The notes below the pieces were generated by a model. It was not told the DNA's origin. It ran no database searches and worked only from the letters and a program-made list of their open reading frames with translations. A program made the position numbers and the translations under genes. A DNA stretch of 64,000 bases from Cellulomonas sp. Leaf334 (GTDB lineage: Bacteria; Actinomycetota; Actinomycetes; Actinomycetales; Cellulomonadaceae), in the NCBI RefSeq assembly GCF_001424195.1, contig NZ_LMOO01000005.1:694541-758540 (forward strand). The letters run 5' to 3'. Below are positions 1 to 8,200 of the stretch, in pieces (within the stretch, counting starts at the first letter, position 1; the number at the start of each line of letters is the position of its first letter).

Positions 1-458
1 TCTCGCCGGACGCGGGCCGCATCCGCGTCGCCGAGCAGTGGGCCGCGAAGCTGGGCGGCGGTCCGCTGGCGTTCGTGCACAAGACGCGGGACATCCGCAG
101 CCCCAACAAGACGGTCGCCAACCGCGTCGTCGGTGACGTCGAGGGCCGCAGCTGCGTGCTCGTCGACGACCTCATCGACACGGCCGGCACCATCGCCGGT
201 GCGGTGCGCGTCCTGCTGGAGGCCGGCGCCAAGGACGTCATCGTCGCCGCGACGCACGGTGTCCTGTCCGACCCCGCCGTGGACCGCCTGCAGAACTGCG
301 GCGCGCGCGAGGTCGTCATCACCGACACCCTGCCGATCGCCGAGGACCGTCGCTTCCCGCAGCTCACGGTGCTGTCGATCGCGCCGCTGATCGCGCGGGC
401 CATCCGTGAGGTGTTCGACGACGGCTCGGTGACGTCGCTCTTCGACGGCCAGGCCTGA
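1..458 (+). CDS. prs: Ribose-phosphate pyrophosphokinase, C-terminal part (5' end outside window)
   Basis: The reading frame is open from base 3, so the gene starts upstream of the window; about 151 C-terminal residues are visible. The enzyme makes PRPP from ribose 5-phosphate and ATP in the cytoplasm, feeding purine, pyrimidine, histidine, tryptophan and NAD synthesis. The visible part begins SPDAGRIRVAEQWA and carries the PRPP-binding loop VLVDDLIDTAGT (about bases 157-192), followed by THGVLSDPAVDRL, all typical of class I PRPP synthetases. It ends 4 bases before the next gene and probably shares its transcript. The prs-rplY-pth order is usual in actinobacteria, except for the gene inserted at 463. 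Confidence 0.96.
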   Translation, partial: SPDAGRIRVAEQWAAKLGGGPLAFVHKTRDIRSPNKTVANRVVGDVEGRSCVLVDDLIDTAGTIAGAVRVLLEAGAKDVIVAATHGVLSDPAVDRLQNCGAREVVITDTLPIAEDRRFPQLTVLSIAPLIARAIREVFDDGSVTSLFDGQA

Positions 459-462
459 CACC

Positions 463-1128
463 GTGGACGGTCGCGACGAGGACGTCCGTCGTCGCGGTCC
501 GCGCGGTGGTGTGACGGTCACCGGTGCCGGTGAGGCCGAGGCCGTGCCGGACACCGCGATCGCGGACCTCGGTGCCGAGGCGCGAGCCGTGGACGCCGAG
601 CGCGCGCTGGCCGAGGCGGGGCTCTGCCTCGACCGGATGCGGGCGGTCCTGCGGGATGCCGGGGTCGACGACCTCTCGATGCGGACGACGCAGTCGAGCA
701 CCTGGACCGACAGCTCCGCGGTCGGGACGTCGCGCGTCGTGGCGCGGCTCGGGCTGCAGGTCACGCTGCGCGACGTCGCCGTGGCCGGGGACGTCGTCGG
801 TGCCGCGGTGGTCGCGGGGGGCGAGCCCGCCCGGATGGACGGCATCCGCCTCGAGATCAGCGACCCCACCGGGCCGCGCGCCCGGGCGCGGGAGGCCGCG
901 TGGGCCGACGCCGTCGCGCGCGCCACCCAGTGGGCCACGCTGGCCGGTCGCCGGCTGGGCGAGGTGCAGTGGATGACCGAAGGGGGCTCCGACGCCGCCC
1001 CGCTGCGGATGGGTCGCGTGATGGGCATGGCGAAGGCGATGTCCGTCCCCGTCGAGGCGGGTCAGCAGACCGTCTCGGCCGACGTGACCGTGCGGTGGGC
1101 GTGGGCCGAGGACGTCTCGTCCCTCTGA
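463..1128 (+). CDS. SIMPL-domain (DUF541) protein
   Basis: 221 residues from a GTG start 4 bases after prs. The sequence has the SIMPL/DUF541 pattern: an N-terminal VTVTGAGEAEAVPDTA strand, the middle region with LSMRTTQSSTW, and the C-terminal PVEAGQQTVSADVTVRW segment, where family members end in a beta strand. The family is related to the mouse SIMPL protein and bacterial BP26/YggE; its bacterial biochemical role is not settled. Unlike YggE, no signal peptide is seen, so this copy is probably cytoplasmic. It lies between prs and rplY and is probably co-transcribed with prs. Function is unknown beyond the family name. Confidence 0.8.
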   Translation: MDGRDEDVRRRGPRGGVTVTGAGEAEAVPDTAIADLGAEARAVDAERALAEAGLCLDRMRAVLRDAGVDDLSMRTTQSSTWTDSSAVGTSRVVARLGLQVTLRDVAVAGDVVGAAVVAGGEPARMDGIRLEISDPTGPRARAREAAWADAVARATQWATLAGRRLGEVQWMTEGGSDAAPLRMGRVMGMAKAMSVPVEAGQQTVSADVTVRWAWAEDVSSL

Positions 1129-1136
1129 CCCGCGGG

Positions 1137-1166
1137 TTGGGTTCCACGCGCTCGCTCGGGTAGGCT
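1137..1166 (+). promoter_or_regulatory. Possible promoter of rplY
   Basis: A TTGGGT hexamer (1137-1142) and TAGGCT (1161-1166) are separated by 18 bases, a plausible sigma-70-type promoter in the 246-base gap before rplY. Transcription from here would give a leader of about 200 bases, long enough to hold a regulatory structure, but I could not recognise a known one. Confidence 0.4.
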
Positions 1167-1374
1167 CTCCAGGTTGCCTCGGCGAGGGACGAAGGACGGT
1201 CGACGACGTACCACGACCACCTGCGCTCCGTGATCGACTGGGCGAGCGCCTCCGCGTGCCCGTCCTGCGTCCCGCGTCGAGGCCACCACACCTCTCTTCA
1301 TCGCGGCCTCGTGCCGCCATCGCCACCGCCACCACGTCGGCCCACTACGCCGACGCCAGCACTTGGGAGTACAC

Positions 1375-1998
1375 GTGTCCGAGGTCAAGCTTGTCGCCAC
1401 CACCCGCACGGAGTTCGGCAAGGGCGCCGCACGCCGTCTGCGCCGCGCCGACCAGATCCCTGCCGTCCTTTACGGGCACGGCTCGGACCCGCTGCACGTC
1501 GCCCTGCCGGGCCACGCGACGATGCTCGCGGTGAAGCAGGCCAACGCCTTGTTCTCCGTCGAGCTCGACGGCAAGACCACGCTGGCGATCACGAAGGACG
1601 TCCAGCGCGACGTCGTCAAGAACACCATCGAGCACGTCGACCTGCTCATCGTCACGCGCGGCGAGAAGGTCACCGTCGACGTCCAGGTCGCCGTGGTCGG
1701 CGAGTCCTACCCCGGCACGATCCACGTCTTCGAGACGCAGGCGCTGTCGCTCGAGGTCGAGGCAACGCACATCCCGACCGAGATCGAGGTCTCCATCGAG
1801 GGCCTGCACGGCGGCTCGTCCATCAGCGCCGGCGAGATCACGCTGCCCGAGGGCGCCACCCTGCTCAGCGACCCCGACCTCACCGTCATCGCGATCAGCG
1901 TCCCGCACGCCTCCGCCGAGGACGTCGCGGCCGACGCCGCCGCCGCGGACCTGGCTGCCTCGCAGTCCGCCGCGTCCGCCGCCGCAGCCGAGGCCTGA
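1375..1998 (+). CDS. rplY: 50S ribosomal protein L25 / general stress protein Ctc
   Basis: 207 residues. Binds 5S rRNA in the large ribosomal subunit. The N-terminal L25 domain (about residues 1-93) starts SEVKLVATTRTEFGKGAARR and contains IPAVLYGHG; the C-terminal TL5/Ctc domain follows (about 94-185, with LHGGSSISAGEITLPEG), then an Ala-rich tail rich in AAADLAASQSAASAAA. The long two-domain form is normal for actinobacteria. I chose the GTG at 1375 because GGGAG at 1365-1369 sits 5 bases upstream; an in-frame TTG at 1363 lies inside that site. A strong hairpin follows the gene, so it may be a single-gene transcript. Confidence 0.95.
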   Translation: MSEVKLVATTRTEFGKGAARRLRRADQIPAVLYGHGSDPLHVALPGHATMLAVKQANALFSVELDGKTTLAITKDVQRDVVKNTIEHVDLLIVTRGEKVTVDVQVAVVGESYPGTIHVFETQALSLEVEATHIPTEIEVSIEGLHGGSSISAGEITLPEGATLLSDPDLTVIAISVPHASAEDVAADAAAADLAASQSAASAAAAEA

Positions 1999-2014
1999 GC
2001 CTCCGCTCTACCCC

Positions 2015-2053
2015 ACGACGCCCGGTACCGTTCCTGACGGTGCCGGGCGTCGT
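2015..2053 (+). terminator. Rho-independent-type hairpin after rplY
   Basis: A 16-bp stem (ACGACGCCCGGTACCG, 2015-2030, pairing with 2038-2053 with one G-U pair) around a 7-base loop. No U-tract follows, as is common for actinobacterial terminators. It separates rplY from pth. Confidence 0.75.
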
Positions 2054-2088
2054 CGTTCCCGCACGTTCCCCGCAGGAGGAGATCCCCG

Positions 2089-2709
2089 ATGAGCGACGGA
2101 CCCTGGCTGGTCGTCGGCCTCGGCAACCCGGGCCCGCAGTACGCCGGCAACCGGCACAACGTCGGCCAGATGGTGCTGGACGAGCTGGCGCGCCGGACGG
2201 GGTCGACGTTCGGCGCCCGGGCGTCGGGGCTGCTCTCCCGCCGGCCGCAGGCAGCGGTCGCCGAGGCGCGCCTCGGGGTGCTCCCCGGCGGTGTGCCGGG
2301 ACCGCGGGTCGTGCTGGCGAAGCCGACGACGTACATGAACGTCTCGGGCGGTCCGGTGGCGGCGCTCGCGAAGTACTACGACGTACCGCCCGAGCGCACG
2401 GTGCTGGTGCACGACGAGCTCGACATCCCGTTCGCGGACGTCCGGCTCAAGCGCGGTGGCGGCGAGGGCGGCCACAACGGTCTGCGGGACACGACGAAGG
2501 CGCTGGGCACCAAGGAGTACGTCCGGGTGCGGGTCGGCGTCGGCCGCCCGCCTGGTCGGATGGACCCCGCCGACTACGTGCTTCGTGACTTCGCGAAGGT
2601 GGAGCTCAAGGACCTGCCGTGGCTCGTGGACGCGGCCGCGGACGCGGTTGAGCTGGTGGTCACGCGGGGCCTGGAGGCTGCGCAGCTGAAGTTCCACACG
2701 AAAGGCTGA
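2089..2709 (+). CDS. pth: Peptidyl-tRNA hydrolase
   Basis: 206 residues. Releases tRNA from peptidyl-tRNA that drops off ribosomes. Family signatures are clear: [19 protein letters not shown] near the N-terminus (with the conserved Asn and catalytic His of the NRHNVG segment), KPTTYMN in the middle, HDELDIPF with the conserved Asp, and [18 protein letters not shown] at 2073-2078 lies 10 bases before the ATG. Length matches bacterial Pth with a slightly long C-terminus. Next gene is 127 bases away and belongs to the EPS locus. Confidence 0.97.
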   Translation: MSDGPWLVVGLGNPGPQYAGNRHNVGQMVLDELARRTGSTFGARASGLLSRRPQAAVAEARLGVLPGGVPGPRVVLAKPTTYMNVSGGPVAALAKYYDVPPERTVLVHDELDIPFADVRLKRGGGEGGHNGLRDTTKALGTKEYVRVRVGVGRPPGRMDPADYVLRDFAKVELKDLPWLVDAAADAVELVVTRGLEAAQLKFHTKG

Positions 2710-2729
2710 CCTCGCAAAGCATGCCAAGC

Positions 2730-2755
2730 GGGTGAAGTATGGGTGAAAACGGACA
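2730..2755. promoter_or_regulatory. PHO-box-like direct repeat upstream of the EPS initiating transferase
   Basis: GGGTGAA occurs at 2730-2736 and again at 2741-2747, exactly 11 bases apart. Read on the minus strand this is TTCACCC-N4-TTCACCC, like the 11-base direct repeat units (GTTCACC plus 4) bound by streptomycete PhoP. CGGACA (2750-2755) follows directly. Binding is inferred from resemblance only. Confidence 0.4.
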
Positions 2756-2836
2756 AAAGGGTCTATCTCCACTCATTGCACGCGCATAGCCTCCAACCCG
2801 GACGGATGATCAGATCTGGGGCGGACGGTAGGCGAC

Positions 2837-4348
2837 ATGACGATCCTCGAGGATCCGGCAGAGGACGTGGACGTCCTTCTCGACCGGCGCAGGGCAGCAA
2901 CCGGGCCCCGGCGCTCCTGGGCATCGACGGAGCCGTTCGTCACCCACCCGCGTGAGTCGCTGCCGTCGTACGACGCGTCCCACTGGGGCTCGGTCGCCGG
3001 CCACTACGTGCGTCAGGCGCTCGCCGTCGACGCCTGCATCGCCGGTCTGGTCGTCGCGGTCGTGGCGTCGTTCACGGCCGCCGCGGTCGGGTGGTCCGCC
3101 GTCGTGGCGCTGGCCTTCCTGGTCCTCGTCGCGATCGGCCACGGGTACGACCGCAAGTCGCTCGGCGACGGCCCGGTCGAGTTCCAGGCCGTGCTCCGCG
3201 CGGGCGTCGGGTCGGCGGCCGTCGTGGCGCTCGGCAGCGTGGCCTTCGCAGTGCCGCTGCCCCGGGTCCAGGTCGCGGTCACGGTCGTCCTGCTGACCCT
3301 CGGCACGGCGGTCGGTCGGCACGCACTGCGTCGGTCCCTGCACGGGCGTCGCAGCCGCGGGGTCGCGATGTCCCGCACGCTCGTCGTCGGCGACGCCACG
3401 TCGGTGCACCACCTCATCCACGACCTGCGCGGCGCGACGTACCACGGGTACCAGGTCATCGGGGTCTGCCTGCCCTCGATCACCGACCAGCCTCCGCAGG
3501 ACGGGGTCCCCACGCTCGGGGCGCTCGCGGACATCCCGCAGGTCGCGTACGACCACCAGGTCGACGTCGTCATCGTGTCGGGCAGCGAGCTGTCGGGCGA
3601 CGCGCTGCGGCGGCTGTCGTGGGCGCTGGGACGGGCGGGTGTCGACCTCGTCGTCGCCCCGGGTCTGGTCGAGGTGCTCGGTCCGCGCGTCCACCTGCGG
3701 CCCACGGCCGGGCTGTCCCTGCTGGAGGTGGAGACGACGTCGCCGCGCCGGCGGCTGCTGGCCAAGTCGACGCTCGACCGCACGCTCGGCGCCGCGATCC
3801 TGCTGGCGGTCTCGCCGGTGATCCTCGTGGCTGCGCTCGCGGTCCGCCTGAACAGCAAGGGCGCACCGTTCTTCCACCAGCGTCGCATCGGGGTCGACGG
3901 GCGCGAGTTCACCATGTGGAAGCTCCGCAGCATGTACACGGACGCCGAGGAGCGTCGCGCCGCCCTGCTGGGCAGCAGCGACCGTGACGGGCTGATGTTC
4001 AAGATGCACGACGACCCGCGCATCACGCCGGTCGGTCGGCTCCTGCGCCGGTACTCCGTCGACGAGCTCCCGCAGCTCTGGAACGTGGTGCGCGGGGACA
4101 TGTCGCTCGTCGGCCCGCGCCCGCCGCTTCCGCAGGAGGTCGACGAGTACCACGACGCGGTCTACCGCCGGCTGCGCGTGCGCCCGGGGCTGACGGGCCT
4201 GTGGCAGGTCAGCGGGCGCGCGGACCTGTCGTGGGACGAGTCGATCCGGCTGGACCTGCGGTACGTCGACAACTGGTCCGTCGCCATGGACCTGATGATC
4301 CTGTGGAAGACGGGCCGTGCCGTGTTCGGCGGCTCCGGCGCCTACTGA
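2837..4348 (+). CDS. EPS polyprenyl glycosylphosphotransferase (initiating sugar-phosphate transferase)
   Basis: 503 residues. Transfers the first sugar phosphate from a UDP-sugar to undecaprenyl phosphate, starting the EPS repeat unit at the inner membrane face. A soluble N-terminus (1-55) is followed by four membrane segments (about 60-180), a Rossmann-like domain (about 178-300, RTLVVGDATSVHHLIHDL), and the bacterial sugar-transferase domain (about 308-503). The latter has one hydrophobic segment (AAILLAVSPVILVAALAV), PFFHQRRIGVDGREFTMWKL, the catalytic-type DDPRITPVGR and VGPRPPLPQE, and RVRPGLTGLWQVSGR. This is the WcaJ/WbaP architecture. The sugar cannot be read from sequence. It overlaps the convergent gene at 4342 by 7 bases. 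It is the first EPS gene and has its own promoter region with a PHO-box-like repeat. Confidence 0.93.
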   Translation: MTILEDPAEDVDVLLDRRRAATGPRRSWASTEPFVTHPRESLPSYDASHWGSVAGHYVRQALAVDACIAGLVVAVVASFTAAAVGWSAVVALAFLVLVAIGHGYDRKSLGDGPVEFQAVLRAGVGSAAVVALGSVAFAVPLPRVQVAVTVVLLTLGTAVGRHALRRSLHGRRSRGVAMSRTLVVGDATSVHHLIHDLRGATYHGYQVIGVCLPSITDQPPQDGVPTLGALADIPQVAYDHQVDVVIVSGSELSGDALRRLSWALGRAGVDLVVAPGLVEVLGPRVHLRPTAGLSLLEVETTSPRRRLLAKSTLDRTLGAAILLAVSPVILVAALAVRLNSKGAPFFHQRRIGVDGREFTMWKLRSMYTDAEERRAALLGSSDRDGLMFKMHDDPRITPVGRLLRRYSVDELPQLWNVVRGDMSLVGPRPPLPQEVDEYHDAVYRRLRVRPGLTGLWQVSGRADLSWDESIRLDLRYVDNWSVAMDLMILWKTGRAVFGGSGAY

Positions 4349-4941
4349 GCCAGCGACAGCGCTCCGTCGTGCTCCTCGTACCGCTCCCCGGTCGTCGGGC
4401 ACACCCACGCGTCACCCTCGGGCTCCAGCGGAGCGCCCGCGCGGCCCACCCAGCGGATGCGCCGGGCGGGCACCCCCGCGACGAGCGCGAAGTCGGGCAC
4501 GTCCTTGGTGACCACGGAGCCCGCGGCCACGAGCGCCCAGCGGCCGATCGTCACGGGCGCGACGCACACCGACCGGGCGCCGATCGAGGCGCCGGTGCGG
4601 ACGGTCACGCCGACGGCGTGCCAGTCGTCGGCCGACTTCAGGCTGCCGTCCGGGTTCACCGCCCGGGGGTAGTAGTCGTTGGTGAACACGACGGCCGGGC
4701 CGACGAAGGCGCCGTCCTCGAGCACCGCGGGCTCGTACACCAACGCGTGGTTCTGGATCTTGCACCGGTCGCCCACGACCACCCCGGGACCGATGTACGC
4801 CCCGCGGCCGACGATGCAGTCCTCACCCAGCCGGGCGTCCTCGCGCACCTGGGCGAGGTGCCAGACCCGGGTGCCGGCGCCGAGGGTCGCGCGCGGGTCC
4901 ACGTCGGCCGTGCCGGCGACGGTCGGGGTGCGGTCGGGCAC
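4342..4941 (-). CDS. WlbB/WbpD-type left-handed beta-helix N-acetyltransferase
   Basis: 199 residues from a GTG at 4941, chosen because GAGGAG lies 6 bases upstream; an open frame continues to an ATG at 5100 but those residues (Arg/Asp-rich) do not look like family sequence. Hexapeptide repeats cover residues 15-165: LGAGTRVWHLAQVRE, VVVGDRCKIQNHALVYE, FVGPAVVFTNDYYPRA, VTIGRWALVAAGSVVTKDV, and ALVAGVPARRIRWVG. These match WbpD/WlbB, which acetylates the 3-amino group of UDP-2-acetamido-3-amino uronic acids. An oxidoreductase and aminotransferases that could supply such a sugar are at 10080-15087. It stands alone on the minus strand and is convergent with the transferase at 2837. Confidence 0.85.
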   Translation of the reverse strand: MPDRTPTVAGTADVDPRATLGAGTRVWHLAQVREDARLGEDCIVGRGAYIGPGVVVGDRCKIQNHALVYEPAVLEDGAFVGPAVVFTNDYYPRAVNPDGSLKSADDWHAVGVTVRTGASIGARSVCVAPVTIGRWALVAAGSVVTKDVPDFALVAGVPARRIRWVGRAGAPLEPEGDAWVCPTTGERYEEHDGALSLAQ

Positions 4942-5054
4942 GGGGTTCTCCTCGTGGTGGGGCGTGATGACGCGGGTCGAGGCCGATTGTGCCGGTCGTC
5001 CGCTCCTGCGGTCGACGACCGCTACGTCATCCGGGGGAGTGTCGCTGTCACGAC

Positions 5055-5064
5055 GGGTGATATC
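5055..5064. promoter_or_regulatory. GGGTGATATC element in divergent promoter region
   Basis: A variant of the recurring EPS-locus motif (GGGTGA followed by TATC) lies between the divergent genes at 4941 (minus) and 5205 (plus). Related GTCCGATATC strings occur at 10010 and 24918. Role as a binding site is inferred. Confidence 0.25.
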
Positions 5065-5204
5065 TGCATCTTTGCGCCGAAGTGGCATGAGTTGTCCCAT
5101 ATCGTCCCGTATCAGGAGCCGTCCCCCCGGCTCAGTACTCGGCGGAAGCAGGCCACCCCCGGCCCGCGTCGCCTGCAGCTCGACCCCATCACCCGGAGCG
5201 CCCC

Positions 5205-8200
5205 ATGAGTTCCCGTCCCGTCTCCCGCCGACTCGTCGGGCTCGTCGCTGCGCTCGCCACCGGCGCCTCTCTCGTCGTCGTCGCGGCCACCCCGGGTGCC
5301 GCCGCCGACCCGTGCGCGACGGGGGGCAACCCGATCGTGTGCGAGAACTCGAGGACGGGGACCGACCCCGACGTGTGGGACATCGACGGGGCCGGCGACG
5401 AGGGGATCCAGGGGTACGCCACCGACATCTCCGTGAACGTGGGCAGCACCGTCCAGTTCAAGATCAAGACCGACGCCGTGAACTACGACATCGACATCTA
5501 CCGCACCGGTTGGTACGGCGGGGACGGCGCCCGGTTCATCACCTCGGTCCCGTCACCCTCGGTCCGCCAGAACCAGCCCGGGTGCGTCTCCGACGACGAC
5601 ACCGGCAACTACGACTGCGGGAACTGGGCCGTGTCGGCCAGCTGGGCGGTGCCCACGACCGCGGTCTCCGGCGTGTACCTGGCCAAGCTGACGGACCCCG
5701 TCACCGACGACACGAGCCACATCACGTTCGTCGTGCGCAACGACGCGAGCACGTCCGCCGTGGTGTTCCAGACGTCCGACACGACGTGGCACGCGTACAA
5801 CACCTACGGCGGCTCGAGCTTCTACCAGGGCGGCGCGGTCGGGCGGGCCTACAAGCTCAGCTACAACCGGCCGTTCGCCACGCGCAACTGGGAGCAGGGG
5901 CGGGACTTCTACTTCAGCTCCGAGTACGCGATGGTGCGCTTCCTCGAGCGCAACGGGTACGACGTGAGCTACCTGGCGGGTGTCGACTCCGACCGTCGCG
6001 GCGCGCTCATCAAGAACCACAAGGTCTTCATGTCGGTCGGCCACGACGAGTACTGGTCGGGTGCGCAGCGCGCCAACATCGAGGCCGCCCGGGACGCGGG
6101 CGTGAACCTGGCGTTCTTCAGCGGCAACGAGGCCTACTGGCGCACGCGCTACGAGAGCTCCATCGCGGGCACGCCCACCGCGTACCGCACGCTCACGTCG
6201 TACAAGGAGACCTGGTCGAACCAGAAGGTCGACGACACGTCCCCGGAGTGGACCGGCACGTGGCGCGACCCGCGCTTCGCGTCGCCGGCCAACGGCGGCG
6301 GACGCCCGGAGAACAACCTCACCGGCACGATGTACACCTCGAACTTCTCGGACCTGCCCGTCACCGTCTCCGCGGACGAGGGCAAGTACCGGCTGTGGCG
6401 CAACACCTCGCTGACCTCCCTGAGCTCGGGGACGAAGGTCGCGCTCGCGCCGCACACCATCGGCTACGAGTCGAACGAAGACGTCGACAACGGGGCGCGC
6501 CCACAGGGGCTCGTCCGGTTGTCGACGACCACCGGCCTGGTCCCGCAGTACCTGCAGGACTTCGGCAACGTGGTCGCGGAAGGCACGACGACGCACCACC
6601 TGACCCTGTACCGGGCACCGAGCGGTGCGCTGGTGTTCTCGGCGGGCTCCATCCAGTGGGCGTGGGGCCTCGACCAGGAGCACGACGGCGACGGTGCCGC
6701 TGCGGACCCGCGCATGCAGCAGGCGACGGTGAACCTGCTCGCGGACATGAAGGCGCAGCCGGGCAGCCTCATGACGGGCCTGGTCGCGGCGACGGCGTCG
6801 TCGGACACGACCGGCCCGGTCGCCACCATCAGCTCGCCCGCGTCGGGTGCGTCGATCGCCAACGGCACGTCCGTCACGGTCAGCGGTGTGGCGACCGACG
6901 TCGGCGGTCGGGTCGCGGGCGTCGAGGTGTCCACCGACGCCGGTGCGTCGTGGCACCCGGCGACGGGCACGACCGCGTGGAGCTACACCTACGTGCAGTC
7001 CGGCAACGGGTCGACGCCGGTGCGCGTCCGCGCCGTCGACGACAGCGCCAACATCGGCGCCGTCGCCACGCGGTCGTTCACCGTGGCGTGCCCGTGCTCG
7101 CTGTTCGGCTCCGCGGTCCCGAAGGTGCCCGCGGCCAACGACCCGGACGCCGTCGAGCTGGGTCTGAAGTTCTCCGCGACCGCCAACGGGTTCGTCACCG
7201 GGGTGCGCTTCTACAAGGGCGCGGGCAACACCGGGACGCACGTCGGGTCGCTGTGGAGCTCCACCGGCGCGCGCCTGGCGACCGCGACGTTCCAGAACGA
7301 GACGTCCGCGGGATGGCAGACGGCGGTCCTCTCGCCGGCGGTGGAGGTCACCGCGGGGACGACCTACGTCGTGTCCTACACGGCTCCCGCAGGCCACTAC
7401 GCGATGCAGGACGACGCGTTCTGGTACCGCGGCGTCTCCGCACCGCCGCTCCTGGTCGCCGGTGGCTTCGGCGCCTCGGGTGCCGGCACGTTCGGTGCGC
7501 CCGGCACGTTCCCCGCGGAGAGCTTCCGCTCGACGCACTACTTCGTCGACGTCGTCTACTCCTCCGTCGACACCACACCGCTGACCATCAGCGGCCAGTC
7601 GCCCCTGGGCGGCTCCACCAGCGTGCCCGTCGGGTCGCCCGTCAGCGTCGTGCTGTCGAAGGCCGTCACGGCCGGCTCGGTCGCCATGACGCTCACCGCC
7701 CAGGGCGGCTCCGCCGTCGCGGGCACGACGAGCTACGACGCGACCACCCGACGGGCGACGTTCACGCCCTCGGCGGCGCTCGGCGCGTCGACCGTGTACA
7801 CGGCCTCGGTCAGCGCGTCGGCGAACGGCGCGGGCATCACGGGCCCGTCGACGTGGTCGTTCACGACGGCGGCACCCCCGCAGGTGCCGGGTGGCCGCAC
7901 CGTCAGCTTCTACGACGACTCCGCCGTGCCCGCCACGCTCCAGGACCCGGACACCGACGCGGTGACGCTCGGCACCCGGTTCGCCAGCAGCGTCGACGGC
8001 ACGGTGACGGGCGTCCGCTTCTACAAGGGCCCGAACAACACCGGGACCCACGTGGGGCAGCTCTGGGCGGTCGGCGGTTCGCAGCCCCTCGCGCAGGCGA
8101 CGTTCGGCTCCGAGAGCACGTCCGGCTGGCAGACGGTCCTGTTCGCGACGCCCGTGCGCATCACGAAGGACACCGAGTACATCGTCGCGTACCGCGCGCC

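Noticed and set aside
2810..4408. 532-codon minus-strand open frame opposite the sugar transferase gene
   Set aside because: Antisense shadow; the plus-strand protein has full transferase motifs.
5553..8051. 832-codon minus-strand open frame inside the DUF4082 gene
   Set aside because: Arg/Ala/Gly-rich antisense translation with no family motif.
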